A stretch of DNA of 64,000 nt from Moniliella sp. 'wahieum' (lineage: Eukaryota; Basidiomycota; Moniliellomycetes; Moniliellales; Moniliellaceae), in contig RSEE01000022.1 in NCBI GenBank assembly GCA_003971905.1, positions 434,001 to 498,000 of the forward strand, in the 5' to 3' direction. A program made the position numbers and the translations under genes. The notes beneath the pieces were generated by a model. That model saw only the letters and a program-made list of their open reading frames with translations, was not told the DNA's origin and made no database searches. Positions 44,609 to 55,665 of this stretch are shown here, piece by piece (positions within the stretch are counted from its first letter, which is position 1; each line of letters starts with the position of its first letter).

Positions 44609-45775
44609 CTAAAGTCCGGAAACAGGTACCCGTACGGATCGGGTCGTTCGGGTTGGTTGTACTCGCTAGTGTCGACCTCTCGTAGCGTTCAAACCTGGCA
44701 GGCAGATGCAGATCGTCAGCGATGAGTACTTTGGGGATACAAAGGGCGCAGGAGAGGGGAAATTGCCTGCGGGGAGGCGTTCAACGTACTGGCTGCCGTC
44801 TCCGTCCACACCAATGAGGGAATGTAGGGTGCATGGATCTCTCTCCGAGCAGTTTGCTCCAATCCACCTCGGCAAACCACAAATGTGAAAAGACATCGGG
44901 GACCCCTAGCGAGGTTGCCATACCTCTTGGTCAAATCGGGTGTGAGCAGGTTCTTCAGCAGGTCCTTGACCCCCGTGTCAAAAAATGGGGGTAGCGCACT
45001 TTGCACGCCACGATTTTCTCATACAACTTGATCGGATTGCCATCATCGGTGAAGAACGGTGGATGGCCCGCCAGCATCTCATACAGTAGCACTCCCAGCG
45101 CCCACCATCCACTGCTTTGGTGTACGGCTTGGACGACACAATTTCGGGCGCAAGGTAGTCTGGCGTGCCACATAGCGTCCAGGTCACATCTGGCACGTAC
45201 TTGGCAAACCCAAAGTCGGTCAACTTCAAATGGCCATCAGAGGCAATCAGAATTTCTCTGGCTTCAGGTCGCGGTAGACAAACCCATGGAATGGAGATAG
45301 TCGAGAGCAAGCGCCACTTCGGCAGCGTAAAACTTGGCCACCGGGGCTGGAAGCGTTGGCTCTTTCGCAACAGCGTAAACAGCTCTCCCCCCGGTACAAA
45401 GTCCATGACCATGTAGAGAAAAGAAGGGTCCTTGAACGTGCCCCAGATGTTGACGAGGAAAGGGTGGCGCACCGCGGCCAGCACGGCTCGCTCCGAGTTG
45501 GTGTGTTCGACCTGCTTCATGCGCACCACCTTTTCCTTGCGCAACACCTTGATCGCATACGGCCGGCCATTGTGCTGGGAGCGGACAGATGCACGCGGCC
45601 AAAGGAGCCGGGCCGAGTGTCTTTTGGATGGCAAAGTCGCTGAGGGTGTGTAGCGGCCACTGAGGGTGCGCTGCTGGGGCGCGGGCAGGTGGGGGGCTGG
45701 GGGCTCGGTTGGTGGGAACTAGGCTGCGGGTGAGGGGGTGACGGGCTCAGGCGGTGCAGTGAGGACCTGGGCCAT
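44609..45775 (-). CDS. cAMP-dependent protein kinase catalytic subunit (AGC kinase)
   Basis: PKA catalytic subunit, controlling morphogenesis and nutrient response. A Pro-rich leader starts at ATG 45775. The kinase domain shows a Gly loop ([10 protein letters not shown] after one restored base), Lys in [14 protein letters not shown], the C-helix Glu in [16 protein letters not shown], the catalytic loop YRDLKPEN (two lost bases near 45280), the metal site [10 protein letters not shown], and the activation-loop block [20 protein letters not shown]. The tail has [21 protein letters not shown] and ends in a [11 protein letters not shown] motif, typical of fungal PKA. Reaching that end needs the intron 44695-44789 (GTACGT...GCTGACG...CAG) and one lost T before the TAG at 44609-44611. 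Otherwise the frame would run on without homology. Confidence 0.88.
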
Positions 45776-48138
45776 GGCGGGGAGGGTGGGGAGTGGGGAG
45801 AAGAAAGCGTGGGGGATGCGTTGATGAGGACGGGGATGAGGAGGATGGGGATAAGGATAGAGATGGGGCCTGAGGATGGGTTGCCAGTTGGGGTCGAGAT
45901 TCGAGATAGGCTTTGCTGCAGCTACGCTCCGCGGGCGCCCCACATACTGGTTGGGCTGGCACGGGCCTACTCGTGCGTGCGCTGTGTGCGACTGGCCTTG
46001 TCGTGCTGGCTACTGCGTGCTGCCCTGTGCGGACTCAGACCGGGTACTGAGACTACGCTCTCAGACTGGTCCTCAGACCGAGTCGGCAGTTCAAGTGAAG
46101 CTCCAAGTGAACGCGGACGTTGATCGAGGACAGAGCACGGCGGCTCGAGCGCTGCTATCGGCTGGCATTCGAACCACGCCGCCCAATCGATAGCGTGGCC
46201 ACTGCCCCCACGCACCGCCACGCCCGGCCACCCCGCCCAGACAGGGGCCGTGCGCGAGTTGCCACCGCGCCGCCGCAGCACTGCAGCAGCCCAGCCGACG
46301 ATCATCCATCATCCATCATCTCATCCATCATATATCCCTCGGCTGCTAACCCTACCCACAGCACACTGCCCCCGTCCTGCGTCGTTTTAGCCGCCTGGTG
46401 CGTTGCGCTTATTCTGGTTGCAGCTCCGGCCTGCTCAGGGCCTGGCTGCCCACCCAGTCAGCACCCAGTACCCAGCCTTGTCTAGCCTGGGAATCTCAGG
46501 GCGGGTTGGAAGCAGACTCATGCGAGCATGTGCACCGTCGAGGAAGCATGTTCCATCGCAACGTCCCTGTCATCGATGTCATCCCTGCGCGATCGAACAG
46601 AGTGCTTAGTCAGCGCCTCCTCTCGCACTGACCGGTTGAACGATTGAAGCACTGAACCATTGAACGGTTGAAAGGTTGAACAGTCCGCGGTAGAACGCTG
46701 GCTGAACCTCATGAGTTAAGTGTTACATAGTTACATCGACTGCAGATGTTCTCGCGTTGTGGTCTGTGCCGTCTCCGCGTCGAACACATGCCAGGGATAA
46801 CTCTCTCCCGGCCTCAAGTCGGCGGCCAAGGCGGGCCGGAATAGAACCCGCGCTTCCTTCGTTCGCCTGTGGTAGGACGGAAGAGGCGTCAGCTCTGCAG
46901 TTGCCACAGCAGCGTCCGCTCTCCACTACACTACACAATTGTCGTCTTTTGGCTTAAGCAACGACGTCACGATTTCTCTTCCTTTTCTCCCACCATTTCC
47001 ATCACCTACACTCTGATCCACTACGTGCGTTACCGACTCTCTGGCCGGCAACCTCATTTCTAGTGGACACGAGAGGATCCTCGCCAGTGCTTCCTTTCCC
47101 GACTCGGCCACCGATGTACGGTGGGGTCTTTGTTGGAGAGAGACATCGTACTCGGCCTGATGATGCTGAGGAAATTACAAATTAAGCCCATGGAATCCTG
47201 TAGGGCACCCCTCATTCCCTTACCCCAATTCATTTCACCGCTCCCACTCGCCTGTCCTTGTTGAGCCACTGGGCACCCATCATTCTCTTCTCTTTCTATA
47301 ATGGTGGCATCAGGTGATGGCATCGTAAGTGTACTGATATACCTACTGTTACCCCCCTGTCACTTCAAGACACTCACCAGGAAGGCCACGGAGGAGATTC
47401 CATGACTAATAGGGAAGAAGATCAAGCTGCGAAGAAGACCGAACCTGCACTTTTCTCCTCCCCAGCTCACCCTGTGGAGGCAGGCCGAATCACCCGCAGC
47501 TACGGATGTTCCGGTGTCCACTCGGATATCACCTCATTCGGCTCTTCCCGGCTGGCCAGGGAAATGCATCAGAATCCCTCAGTGAGACGCTTGGCTTCTC
47601 AGCCCTACCAACCCCTGCCCTGCCTCGCCTTCGACCTTCATCTGTACTCGTCTTCGACCCAATACGCATGTCCTGGTCCCTTATTTCGAACTTGCAAGCC
47701 CGTCCGATTCGCCTCGGTATTCAATCCTAGCACGAGGACCATCTTTCATTCATTTATTGTGTCTCATTAAGCTTCACCACCAAACATCCTATTAGTCGGA
47801 CCGAACAACAATAAACTCGATATAAATGTATCCTCTTCCGTCACCTCCTATCGAACAGGTGTTCAATCCGACATTCTGGGCCCAAGGAGACGGCCAACGC
47901 GCGCTCACACATTCCATAGTGTTTTCTACCAGGCGCGCTTGCCACATTGGGGCAGCAGCGCAAGCCCCCAGTGCAACTAGGCCGATGACGAAACACAGGT
48001 CCGAGATCGGGTTTAATGGCTCTGATCGCTGCATTGTTTGCCAGGCTGCCTCGAAGAGACATGTGCTTATACCACTGCAAAAGCGTCGGCCCTCTTCCCC
48101 TTCTGCCCCGGCTACCCCTTTCTCCGACGCAGCCTACC
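45776..48138. other. Intergenic, PKA promoter and spacer
   Basis: G-rich then C-rich sequence upstream of PKA. A tRNA-like A-box/B-box pair on the minus strand near 46836-46937 lacks an acceptor stem. GAACGATTGAAGC-like patches at 46635-46685. A frame at 47506-47730 ends abruptly and is not convincing. Confidence 0.4.
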
Positions 48139-48571
48139 ATGGTTGTACATGATATCAGCCTCATGTCCCCTGACCACGCGACACTACCGTTTTTGCCGCC
48201 GTTGGTGCCCTGTATGACAAGTACGACAAGGAGCAGTTGGGGGAAGAGCGACTCAAAGAGTCATTCTTGACTGTGGTTGGCAAAATGCCACTTTTGGAGG
48301 ACGAGAGAGGTGCTGCTGTCGCCAGCACCGCGCCTTGACACTCGGATGTGATGGGTCTTTGTTTTGCCCCCCCCCCCCCGCCCACCTGTGCTCTGCTTTT
48401 CAACCGAAAAAGCACAGGATGTGGAAGAGCATGAGGCTGAGATGGCCAGGGCGGCGTGATATGTGAGCGTCGCGGCAATTTTCTGCAGGAGCGAATGCCT
48501 ACTGGCAGAACATCTGCCTCAACGAGGGCATGAAAATCTACATGGCCTCTCTTCCCCGGAAGGGTCTCTAG
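48139..48571 (+). CDS. Possible small gene with intron, function unknown
   Basis: A plausible start, MVVHDISLMSPDHA, then (after one lost base at 48180) DTTVFAAVGALYDKYDKEQL, GEERLKESFLTVVGKMPLLE and DERG, which read like a natural helical protein. A C-rich, intron-like stretch follows (a run of C at 48367-48380, possible acceptors at 48415-48417 and 48488-48490). A last exon encodes ANAYWQNICLNEGMKIYMA, SLPRKGL and TAG at 48569-48571. The splice junctions could not be fixed, and upstream exons are possible. No family recognised. Confidence 0.35.
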
Positions 48572-48927
48572 CCACCTACCCCTTGGGAACGTCCCTCAGC
48601 TGAGCAAGCTCTATCCTAGCCGATCAATTTTCGTCCTCCCTCCTGCCAGTCCAAGCGACCGCCTTAAGTCCAAGGGCCACCTGTAGATGCCGAGATCAGT
48701 CGCCCAATTCCTCTCACCTATTCAGCCTTGATGTGTTTGTACGACGATTCGGATACCAAGGAGATGATCATCCCCATCGGCCGCTTCCGCTGCCCTTTGG
48801 TGCCCTTGTGGTTAGGTGTAGCCGCGTCAAGCTTCCATCCTTCAAGCTTCACCCTTTCTACGTTTTGAGTTGGACCGCCTTCGCACGTGCATTGGATTTT
48901 GCTGTCACCGACTAGGAACGATGGCAT
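48572..48927. other. Convergent spacer
   Basis: 3' flanks of the putative gene above and of the minus-strand gene at 48928. An AAGCTTCCATCCTTCAAGCTTCAC patch at 48828-48851. No gene seen. Confidence 0.4.
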
Positions 48928-49611
48928 TCACGAGGACGGGTCCGGGTTATCCTTCTCTTGTAGCCCAAGCCACTTCCACAGAGTCCACTCTTCGTACACT
49001 TGGGGCTGTGGGGTTACACCATACCGCTCCTGCCAACCGGGGCGCAAAGTCAACTCGACCTCGCGCATGGTAGCCAGGTTGTTGTAGTAGGACGTTAGGG
49101 AGAAGATGTAGGCCGACGTGACCCCCGCCGCTGTGCCAGGAAATAGATCAGGTTAGCGCGCTTCGGTTGAGCCTACACGAGAGAAGAGACAAAAACGTAC
49201 CAACACCAGCGGCCATAGAGGCATTCCAGGTCATGCCCATATAACGCGAACGTGCGTACAGGTCTGTGCGCAGCAGCAGGCAGGTTAGACGGCAGGCGGG
49301 AGGGAAGGCATACAGAAGATGCGAGGGGGGAGGGGGGAGGAACGTACAGGTGATGAGCCCAGTGCCGAAACCCATGGGGATGCCCTTGTACTGAGCATTG
49401 TTCATCGCCTCGGTGGCATCGGCGGCAGAGAGGGTGTCCGCGTAGGCACGCAGGATCTCGGCATTCTCCTTGCCGGGGGAGGAGGTAAGTTCACCATAGG
49501 GTCAGCCACATGAGTGGGCTGAGCTGGTGCTGGCGCTGCGTCTGGTGCCCCTTGGGGAAGCGGGCCAGATGCGGCAGCGGCGGATGTGGGCTTGGAGGTG
49601 GAGTTGCCCAT
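48928..49611 (-). CDS. Small unknown protein with N-myristoylation-like start and a membrane helix
   Basis: ATG 49611 gives MGNSTSKPTSAAAAS, matching the MGxxxS/T myristoylation pattern. A Pro/Ala-rich part follows, then an ordered region: KENAEILRAYADTLSAAD, TEAMNNAQYKGIPMGFGTGL, ITYLYARSRYMGMTWNASM. A hydrophobic segment AAGVGAAGVTSAYIFSLTSY may span a membrane. The end is REVELTLRPGWQERYG and EEWTLWKWLGLQEKDNPDPSS. Two introns, 49264-49347 and 49131-49200, both start GTACGT and end CAG. One base is lost in a C run near 49503. With it restored, exons total 531 nt, exactly 177 codons. No family recognised. The acylated start plus membrane helix suggests a membrane-associated role. Confidence 0.7.
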
Positions 49612-50005
49612 CGCAGGCGGCGGGACGCGGTGGGAAGGCAGGCGAGGGAAGAAGATGGCTGATGGGATGGTCGGAGACGAGGATGTGCAACGTTGGTTTC
49701 AAATTGCAAACTGCTCCGGTGGGGCATGGAACGCGGCGGATCAGTATTTGAAGTAGGACTATTAGGTCTTGGTAAAGCTATTAGCAACCAGGAACTAGCA
49801 TCAGACATGGGAAGAAAGCAGCAAGTTATAAAGCACCGCCGCCCCGAGTACTGATGGTGGGCGGACGTACAGGAGCACTGTGGCGGCCAACAGCCCCTGT
49901 CGCCCTCCCCTCCTCGGCTCCCAGCACGCAGCACCCCCCCCCCCCCTCCCGCCCCTTATTCGTATTCGCTTCCGTACCATCTACTCCCGTCTCCGGTGGG
50001 CCATA
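49612..50005. promoter_or_regulatory. Divergent promoter between the small membrane gene (-) and the coiled-coil gene (+)
   Basis: 394 bp with a CT/C-rich tract (49900-49990, including a run of C at 49936-49948) directly before the plus-strand start. Confidence 0.5.
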
Positions 50006-53000
50006 ATGAGCACCCCCGCCTCCCCCTCGCCCCCTGCCCTGCTGACCAACAGCGACGACGACACCCGTTCGCTCCGCCGCGAAAATGCTCGGCTGCGCCG
50101 CCAGCTCAATGCCCGCGCCGGTATTGCGACCGACCTCGAACGCCTCGCAGCCCAGCTGGCGGTCGAGCGCGACCAGGCCGCAAGCACGATTGCCTCCCTC
50201 ACTGCCTTGGCTGCCATCTTTTCCCATGGACCCGCCTGGGTCCACATCCTGGCCGACGCGTTGGCTTCCGTGCGTGCTGCGCTGGAGACCGCATCGCAGG
50301 CCGAATGGGACGAGGCACGTGGACACATCAAGATGCTTGGCCCTGCCTTTTCTCTGGCCCATCAAGGCCTGGGCACCAAAAATGAGGAGCAGCAAACGGA
50401 GCATCCTCAGCATGGAAACGACCTCCCCCACCCTGACCCTGGCCACCAACAGGATCAGGATCAAATCGACCGGTTCCAGCACCAGATCCGTCTGTTGGAA
50501 CAGATGTGCGAACAGGAGCGTCAGCTGCGCATGTTGGGCGAGCGTAAATGTGCACATGTGCTTCGGGCCTTGCGCGATCCCGAACTGTCAACATTGGGCG
50601 CTTTGGTCAAGGACCGGTCTAGGGAGGCCCCCTTCAACCCAGCGCCTCCTGATGCACGTGGGTCAAACGCCCCCCATCAGAGGCGCTTCTGACGGGACAA
50701 ACCGAGGTGGTGACGCAGCTGGTCAAGCCGGCCTGTGGCGAGCTGTCTGTGAGCGAAAAGGACCGGGTGGATGGGCAGCTTGCTACGCTAGGGAGCCAAC
50801 CTTATACCGCGCTTGGCCAGTGCGACGTGCTCGAGGAATGCGGCCTCGGCAAGATCGAGTCGGAGAGTGATGGGGACTGTGTGCAACTCCATGTGCTGGC
50901 TCAAGCGAGTGGGCTGCAAGCAGAGACCCAGCCTGGTGATTCTCAGCTGGTACAACAGGCAAAGGATGAGACCGATGCGCTGATGCAAGCAAAGCAACGG
51001 GAGGCGGATGCGCTTGCGCGAGCAGAAACAGCAGAGATGCAAGCGCGCCAATACAAATGCGAGACGCATCAAGCACAGTCGCGCGCCGATGCGGCCGAGA
51101 TGCGGGCGGATAAACTGGCGCGGCAGTTGGACGAGCAGGAGGAGGACCAGGTGCGGCAGATTGCTCACGCGGAACAACACCAGGCCCAGTCCCGCACCCT
51201 TGCCATGGAGCTGGAACAGGCACTGCATCTCTCCAACGAACGGAGGCCGAGCTTACCTTGCGTCTTGCGGACGAAGAAGAAGAGTTGCGGCAAGCTCATC
51301 AAGCGCGCGAGGCGCTTGCGTTGCAGGTGACTGAGATGCGATCGGAGTTGGCGTTGATGCAAAAAAATGGACGAGGTATGGTTCCACTCCGCACGGTGGA
51401 TCGAGCGTTGGACTTGAGCGATCGACTTCTGCGTAAAGGCCATACCGCTTTCGAATCGCTCCAGAAGGAGAAAGACAAGCTAGAATTGCGTTTATCAGAT
51501 GCAACGCAATCTGGCCCTGTCACAGCACTCGCAGGAACAAATGGAACGTACGCGCGATCAGTTATTGCGCCAGCTCAACTTGGCCCAAACCAGAGCGGCT
51601 ACCCTGGCAAAGGAAGTGCAAGATCTTCGCTACAGCCTGAATAAGGACCGTTTTGAGTCCGAGAGGAGTGGTGAGCTTCTCCCCCCCCTCGAGCGGGAGC
51701 GAGACGAGACGCTGGCTCTTCTCATGGTTGTGGGAGGGGAGCGCGACGAACTGCAAGCCCGCTTACGGAAGGCAGAACACACTGCACGTACCTCCCAGTG
51801 GGAGATAGAACGGTTGGAGGCGGACCTACGACAATCTCAGAGACGGGGGGCAGAAGTGGAAAGCGAGTTACAAAAAGCTCGTGCGGATACCCAAACAGCT
51901 CAGCAGGCCAATGAAAATCTGAAGCAAGAGAAGTACCTAGCTCAGGATGAGGCTGAACGAAACCTGCAGTGGGGGAAAGAACTTCATCGCCACCTTGGTG
52001 CGATGGAAGAAGTCTTCGGGCGGGAACTCCAATCGCACTTGGCCGAAGCACGGATGAATGTGCAATCCGACCGTGCACCTACCCCTGTCACCGATCCTGA
52101 CCTGTCGCCGCTGCAAAACAGGCTGGTGGAAGTCGAACAAGAGCTGACTTCGGCCTCTGTTCGGGCGCACGCTTGGGAAGGGGAGCGCACGTCCCTCTTT
52201 CAGCTGATCTCTCAGCTTTGGACCGAGGGAAATCAAGCGATCGAACGTGCTCATTCGCGGAGCAGCTATCCAGCGCCCCTATGCTCGCCTGTATTCCTGC
52301 AACTGGGTCGGAGGTTCGCACAGAACACGTCCCTCAAGTCTCAAGTAGCCCATCCCAGACAGATGAGGAGGTCCAAACCCTGCGGGAAGCACTTTGTCTC
52401 TCGCACCGGGAACGAGAGGAAGAGCGCTTTCGTCGTATTGATGCACAGAAGGGGTATGCTGTTGGTCTCCAAGAAGTCCAGCACGCACTGCTGGAGGCCA
52501 ATCGTGCAAAAAATACCGTTGAAACGCACAAGAGTGTCCTCAAAGAACATGCGCGTGACCTGCTCTGCCGCCTCCAGGAGGCTCAGGAAGATCTGCGCCT
52601 TGCTCCTGCTCAGCGAGATGAATTGTACGTGGACTCGATGCAAAAGTGGGGCTTAACTTTAACAAGAGAGAAAGTAGGCTAACGATTCCAGCAGCGCACC
52701 CACCTTGCCGCTCTCCAAGCTGACTTGGAACCGCTTCAGGCGGACGTTGCCTTGAAGGAGGCAAGGATATCGACTCCCCCTTTGGATCAGGTTACTTCAG
52801 ATATTGCGAAGAAGAGCTCCGATGAACCGGAACCATACGAAGAAGTGAAGGAAGATACTGAGGAGACGACATTGGTCAATTCCCCCACGCTCTCATTGCA
52901 ACGCAAAGCCATGCTGTTTTCGCCTTTGGCCTCACCAGTCACTTCGCCAGCTACTAGTCTGTTCACCCCATTGCCCAAAAAACTAAAGAAGCAGCTTTGG

Positions 53001-53171
53001 TCCTCGCCTCGGAGTCTGAAATCCCCCGCGAAACGCAGCCACCCCCAACCACGCGCCACGGACCCTGTCAGCATGCGCCTGGCTGCAGCACGGGCTGGCC
53101 GAGCCTACGTTCCCCAATGGTCCAGTTTAATTCGCGGACACCCGCGCAGACCTAGGGGGAGGATTGACTAA
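50006..53171 (+). CDS. Large coiled-coil protein, function unknown
   Basis: About 1000 residues dominated by heptad-like, Gln/Glu/Arg/Leu-rich helices. The start is MSTPASPSPPALLTNSDDDT at 50006 with the helix SLRRENARLRRQLNARAG. Long coiled coils follow (KDETDALMQAKQREADALAR, HQAREALALQVTEMRSELAL, EQMERTRDQLLRQLNLAQTR, AATLAKEVQDLRYSLNKDR, ERDELQARLRKAEHTARTSQ, EVESELQKARADTQTAQQA, REREEERFRRIDAQKGYAVG). The C-terminus is basic and Ser/Pro-rich (SPRSLKSPAKRSHPQPRATD) and ends at 53171. Frame changes near 50680, 51240, 51500, 52230 and 52350 join the parts. A consensus intron lies at 52625-52691 (GTACGT, GCTAAC, CAG). No motor, kinase or membrane segment is seen. It could be a cytoskeletal, spindle-pole or septal scaffold, but nothing in the sequence decides. 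Confidence 0.68.
52625..52691 (+). other. Predicted intron in the coiled-coil gene
   Basis: GTACGT donor, GGCTAACG branch, TTCCAG acceptor. Removing it skips an in-frame TAA and joins two coiled-coil parts, although the phase is off by one base. Confidence 0.6.
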
Positions 53172-53495
53172 GGATGCAGCCAACTTACCATAATGCAGCC
53201 AATGCAACATCACCCTGATCATGTTTTCAGTCCAGTTTCACTGCTTCTCCATTATGCATTTCCTCACCACCACCACCGTCTGCACATTGTCCTTCCATGT
53301 CCCCGTTCCAATTTTTCACTATCCCCAGGCTTCGGCCCCTTCCTGTTTCGCGTTCCATTCGGCCAATCCATGCTCACATTCTATGCTATGCGAAATACAC
53401 CAGTTTGGTGGCACCCCCAGGTCAACCCCCTCTTTGTGCAAGGCCAAGGTATGCATGTAGTTCACATGGTTTACAAATCAAAAAAGTCGTCCCCC
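53172..53495. other. Convergent spacer
   Basis: 323 bp between the coiled-coil gene and EFG1. Nothing recognised. Confidence 0.4.
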
Positions 53496-54581
53496 TCAAT
53501 TGTGGGAGGTGCCGACTTGGTAGAGGGAGGAGGGGAGGACTTTCTTGGCCTTCTTTTTCGATGGAGGCGCCTTCGTCTCCACCCGGACTCTTTTAGCTGG
53601 GGGTGCTTCTGGCTCACTCTCGGATTCCGATTCAGACTCCGATTCGGAACTAGAGCTGGAGCTGGAGCTGGAGCTGGAGCTGGAGCTGGAGCTGGAGCTG
53701 GAGCTGGAGCTGGAGCTGGAGCTGGAGCTAGAGCTGGAGCTGGAGCTAGAGCTGGAACTGGAGCTCGAGTCAGACTCTGATTCCGAGTCCGAGTCCAAAT
53801 CCAGGCGGGAGGCCTTTTCCTGTGCGTCCTGTTTGGCATGCGCAGGCCTCTTCACTGGTTGGCGAGGTACCTTGTCCTCTTCCTTTTGCAATTCTCGCTT
53901 GGCTTGGTACCGCTCCGACAGCATTGTCTCGGGCTCTTGTTCCAGGTCACCCGCTTCAAACGCTTTCCTCACCTGCTCGTGGAACTCCATTGCCGACTTC
54001 AGCGCCGCATTTCCACTTACCGCATGTTTGGCACGCTTCGCGTCCGACGACAAGTCGACCTGGAGCAGCGACACGTACTTTCGTTCTGGCGGATAAGTCT
54101 GTGGCATGTCAGTTGGTCCGCGTCAGGAAAAGGAGGGGGGGAGCAACGTACCAAAATGTAGTGCAGCAACCACGTGCATAGCGAATTCGGTGCTCCAATG
54201 TCTGCTTGTCTTGCGGCGGGGCTTTGAGGAGCCGGCGCTTCAACTTGGCTACTTGACGCTCGAGCTTTGTACGCTCAATGAACTTGACCTTGTGGTAGCG
54301 CTGGGCAGTATGGGCGACCTTGGTCTGTTCCTCGGCGCGTTGGAGGTCGGAGAGCAGTGCAGCCTCTTGCCTCTCGGCCTCTTGTCGCACATCGGCGCCT
54401 ACGTTGGGTTTGTTCAGCAGGAAGCGCACGCGCCGCAGCTGGGCCTTGAGCTTGTTGATGGACACAGCCTTCTTCTGGGCACGGGGCCGCGTGTTGGAAC
54501 TGGTGCTGCTGGCATCACGCGAGCGGTTGTGGGGCTTGCGCTTGGCCGCCGAGGCCGAGTGGGGCGCCTTCTTGGGGGCAT
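53496..54581 (-). CDS. EFG1: rRNA-processing protein Efg1
   Basis: Nucleolar factor for 18S rRNA maturation. The conserved N-terminal helical domain reads SINKLKAQLRRVRFLLNKP, VRQEAERQEAALLSDLQRAE, YHKVKFIERTKLERQVAKLK and LLHYILTYPPERKYVSLLQV. The C-terminal part holds an acidic poly-Ser tract encoded by a hexanucleotide repeat, then a basic KRVRVETKAPPSKKKAKK signal-like end. One intron at 54099-54151 (GTACGT...CAG) lies between HYIL and TYPPE. Two single-base losses in homopolymers occur: at codon 3 (ATG 54581, MPPKKAPHS after repair) and before LLHYIL (~54175). With both restored, exons sum to 1035 nt, exactly 345 codons. The start is chosen because it has a good context and opens this frame. 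It is divergent from the FUN14 gene, with 299 bp between starts. Confidence 0.85.
53651..53765 (-). repeat. (GAGCTG)n hexanucleotide repeat coding poly-Ser in Efg1
   Basis: About 18 near-perfect units, with occasional GAGCTA. On the minus strand they read AGCTCC, that is Ser-Ser, flanked by Ser/Glu/Asp-rich codons. Confidence 0.9.
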
Positions 54582-54880
54582 GGTGGTTGGGGTGGTAGCG
54601 GTAGGCCTCGCCAAGCCCGCGGAAGGGTGTGAATGATGATGAGCATCTGGGATGCAGGGGGCAGCCGCCCAAAAAAATAAATCGGTGCAAAGCCACCCTG
54701 CCGGCGGGGTCGACGGTCACGTGAATCGCTGGAGTTAAGCGTTAAGTTGGGTCCTCAATATTCAATGACGTCACGCGTCACGGCCCGCGGGGGCCCGGAG
54801 CGGGGTGTTCGGTGGTCGATGGGCGATCGTCTCGGCAGCTTCCGTCGCTGGCCGACGCCCCCGCAGCCCATCCACCCGCC
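54582..54880. promoter_or_regulatory. Bidirectional promoter, EFG1 / FUN14-domain gene
   Basis: 299 bp between two divergent starts, with TTAAGCGTTAAG and TGACGTCACGCGTCACG at 54735-54782. The TGACGTCA is a perfect CRE/ATF-type palindrome, though such palindromes are frequent in this genome's spacers. Confidence 0.55.
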
Positions 54881-55665
54881 ATGCTCACCGCCTGCCTCCG
54901 TGCCCGCCCGGCCGCCGTCGCGCTCGGCATGGGCTCCAGCACCAGCCTGGCCCGGTGCATGCGTCCGGTGCCCCGCCGCCTCCTCACCACCACCATCCGC
55001 GCAACCGTCCCTGCGACCAACACCCCCGCTTTCCTCACCGCCTATGCCCACCCCCGCCCTCACGCCCACCCGTCAGCCTCCACTGTGAACCACACCCTCT
55101 GGGCTGGCGTCGCGGCCGTGGGGATGGGCGTCGCCGCCTGGAGCGCCCAGGCGGTATATTGTGACGATAGAACTCCTCTTGCTGCCAATGCCAACGCCGA
55201 GCCGCTGCCGGACCCTTCGCAGGAGCCCCCACCCAAATCCATTGTTGATGCCAAACAGCTGGGTTTTGGGACGGTCGCCGGCATTTGCACTGGCGTGTTT
55301 GTCAAAAAGGGTCTCAAGTTGATCGCGTTTGCCTTGGGGGGGATCTACATTCTTCTCCAGTACATGAGCTCGCAGGTATGTCTTGCTTCTCGCCTCTCTT
55401 CTCCCGGGCCGATCACGGCGGCAGTATGAGTCGGCACAGATACCTAACACGCTGGGCAGAGCTGGATCACGGTCCACTGGGGCGCGCTTGCGTCGCGGTA
55501 CGATATTTGGGTCGACGTAGCAGCTGGGGCCCCGAGGACCCAGCGTCGGCTCACTCGTCCAAGGCCTGGCGCATCTGGCAGCGTTTCGCCCACTTCCTTA
55601 CCCACAACTTCCAGGAACGTGCCACCTTCCTTGCTGGCTTTGTCCTGGGAGTTCGTTTGGGCTGA
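54881..55665 (+). CDS. FUN14-domain mitochondrial membrane protein
   Basis: FUNDC1/FUN14 family, mitochondrial outer-membrane proteins linked to mitophagy and organelle contacts. ATG 54881 opens an Arg-rich, acid-poor leader (MLTACLRARPAAVALGMGSS) that fits mitochondrial targeting. A hydrophobic segment follows (TLWAGVAAVGMGVAAWSAQA). Then come the FUN14 core LGFGTVAGICTGVFVKKGLK, LIAFALGGIYILLQYMSSQ and the C-terminal helix FAHFLTHNFQERATFLAGFV, LGVRLG. One intron, 55376-55459 (GTATGT...CAG), in phase 0. One base is lost in the CCC run near 55536. Restored exons give exactly 234 codons. Convergent with the sirtuin gene, 262 bp apart. Confidence 0.85.

Noticed and set aside
47402-47770. 122-codon plus-strand frame between PKA and the 48-kb gene
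   Set aside because: No recognised motif, and other frames are equally open. Could only be rescued by RNA evidence.
53193-53839. Gly/Ala- or Glu/Leu-rich open frames over 53.2-53.8 kb
   Set aside because: Generated by the GAGCTG repeat; the Efg1 poly-Ser frame on the minus strand explains it.
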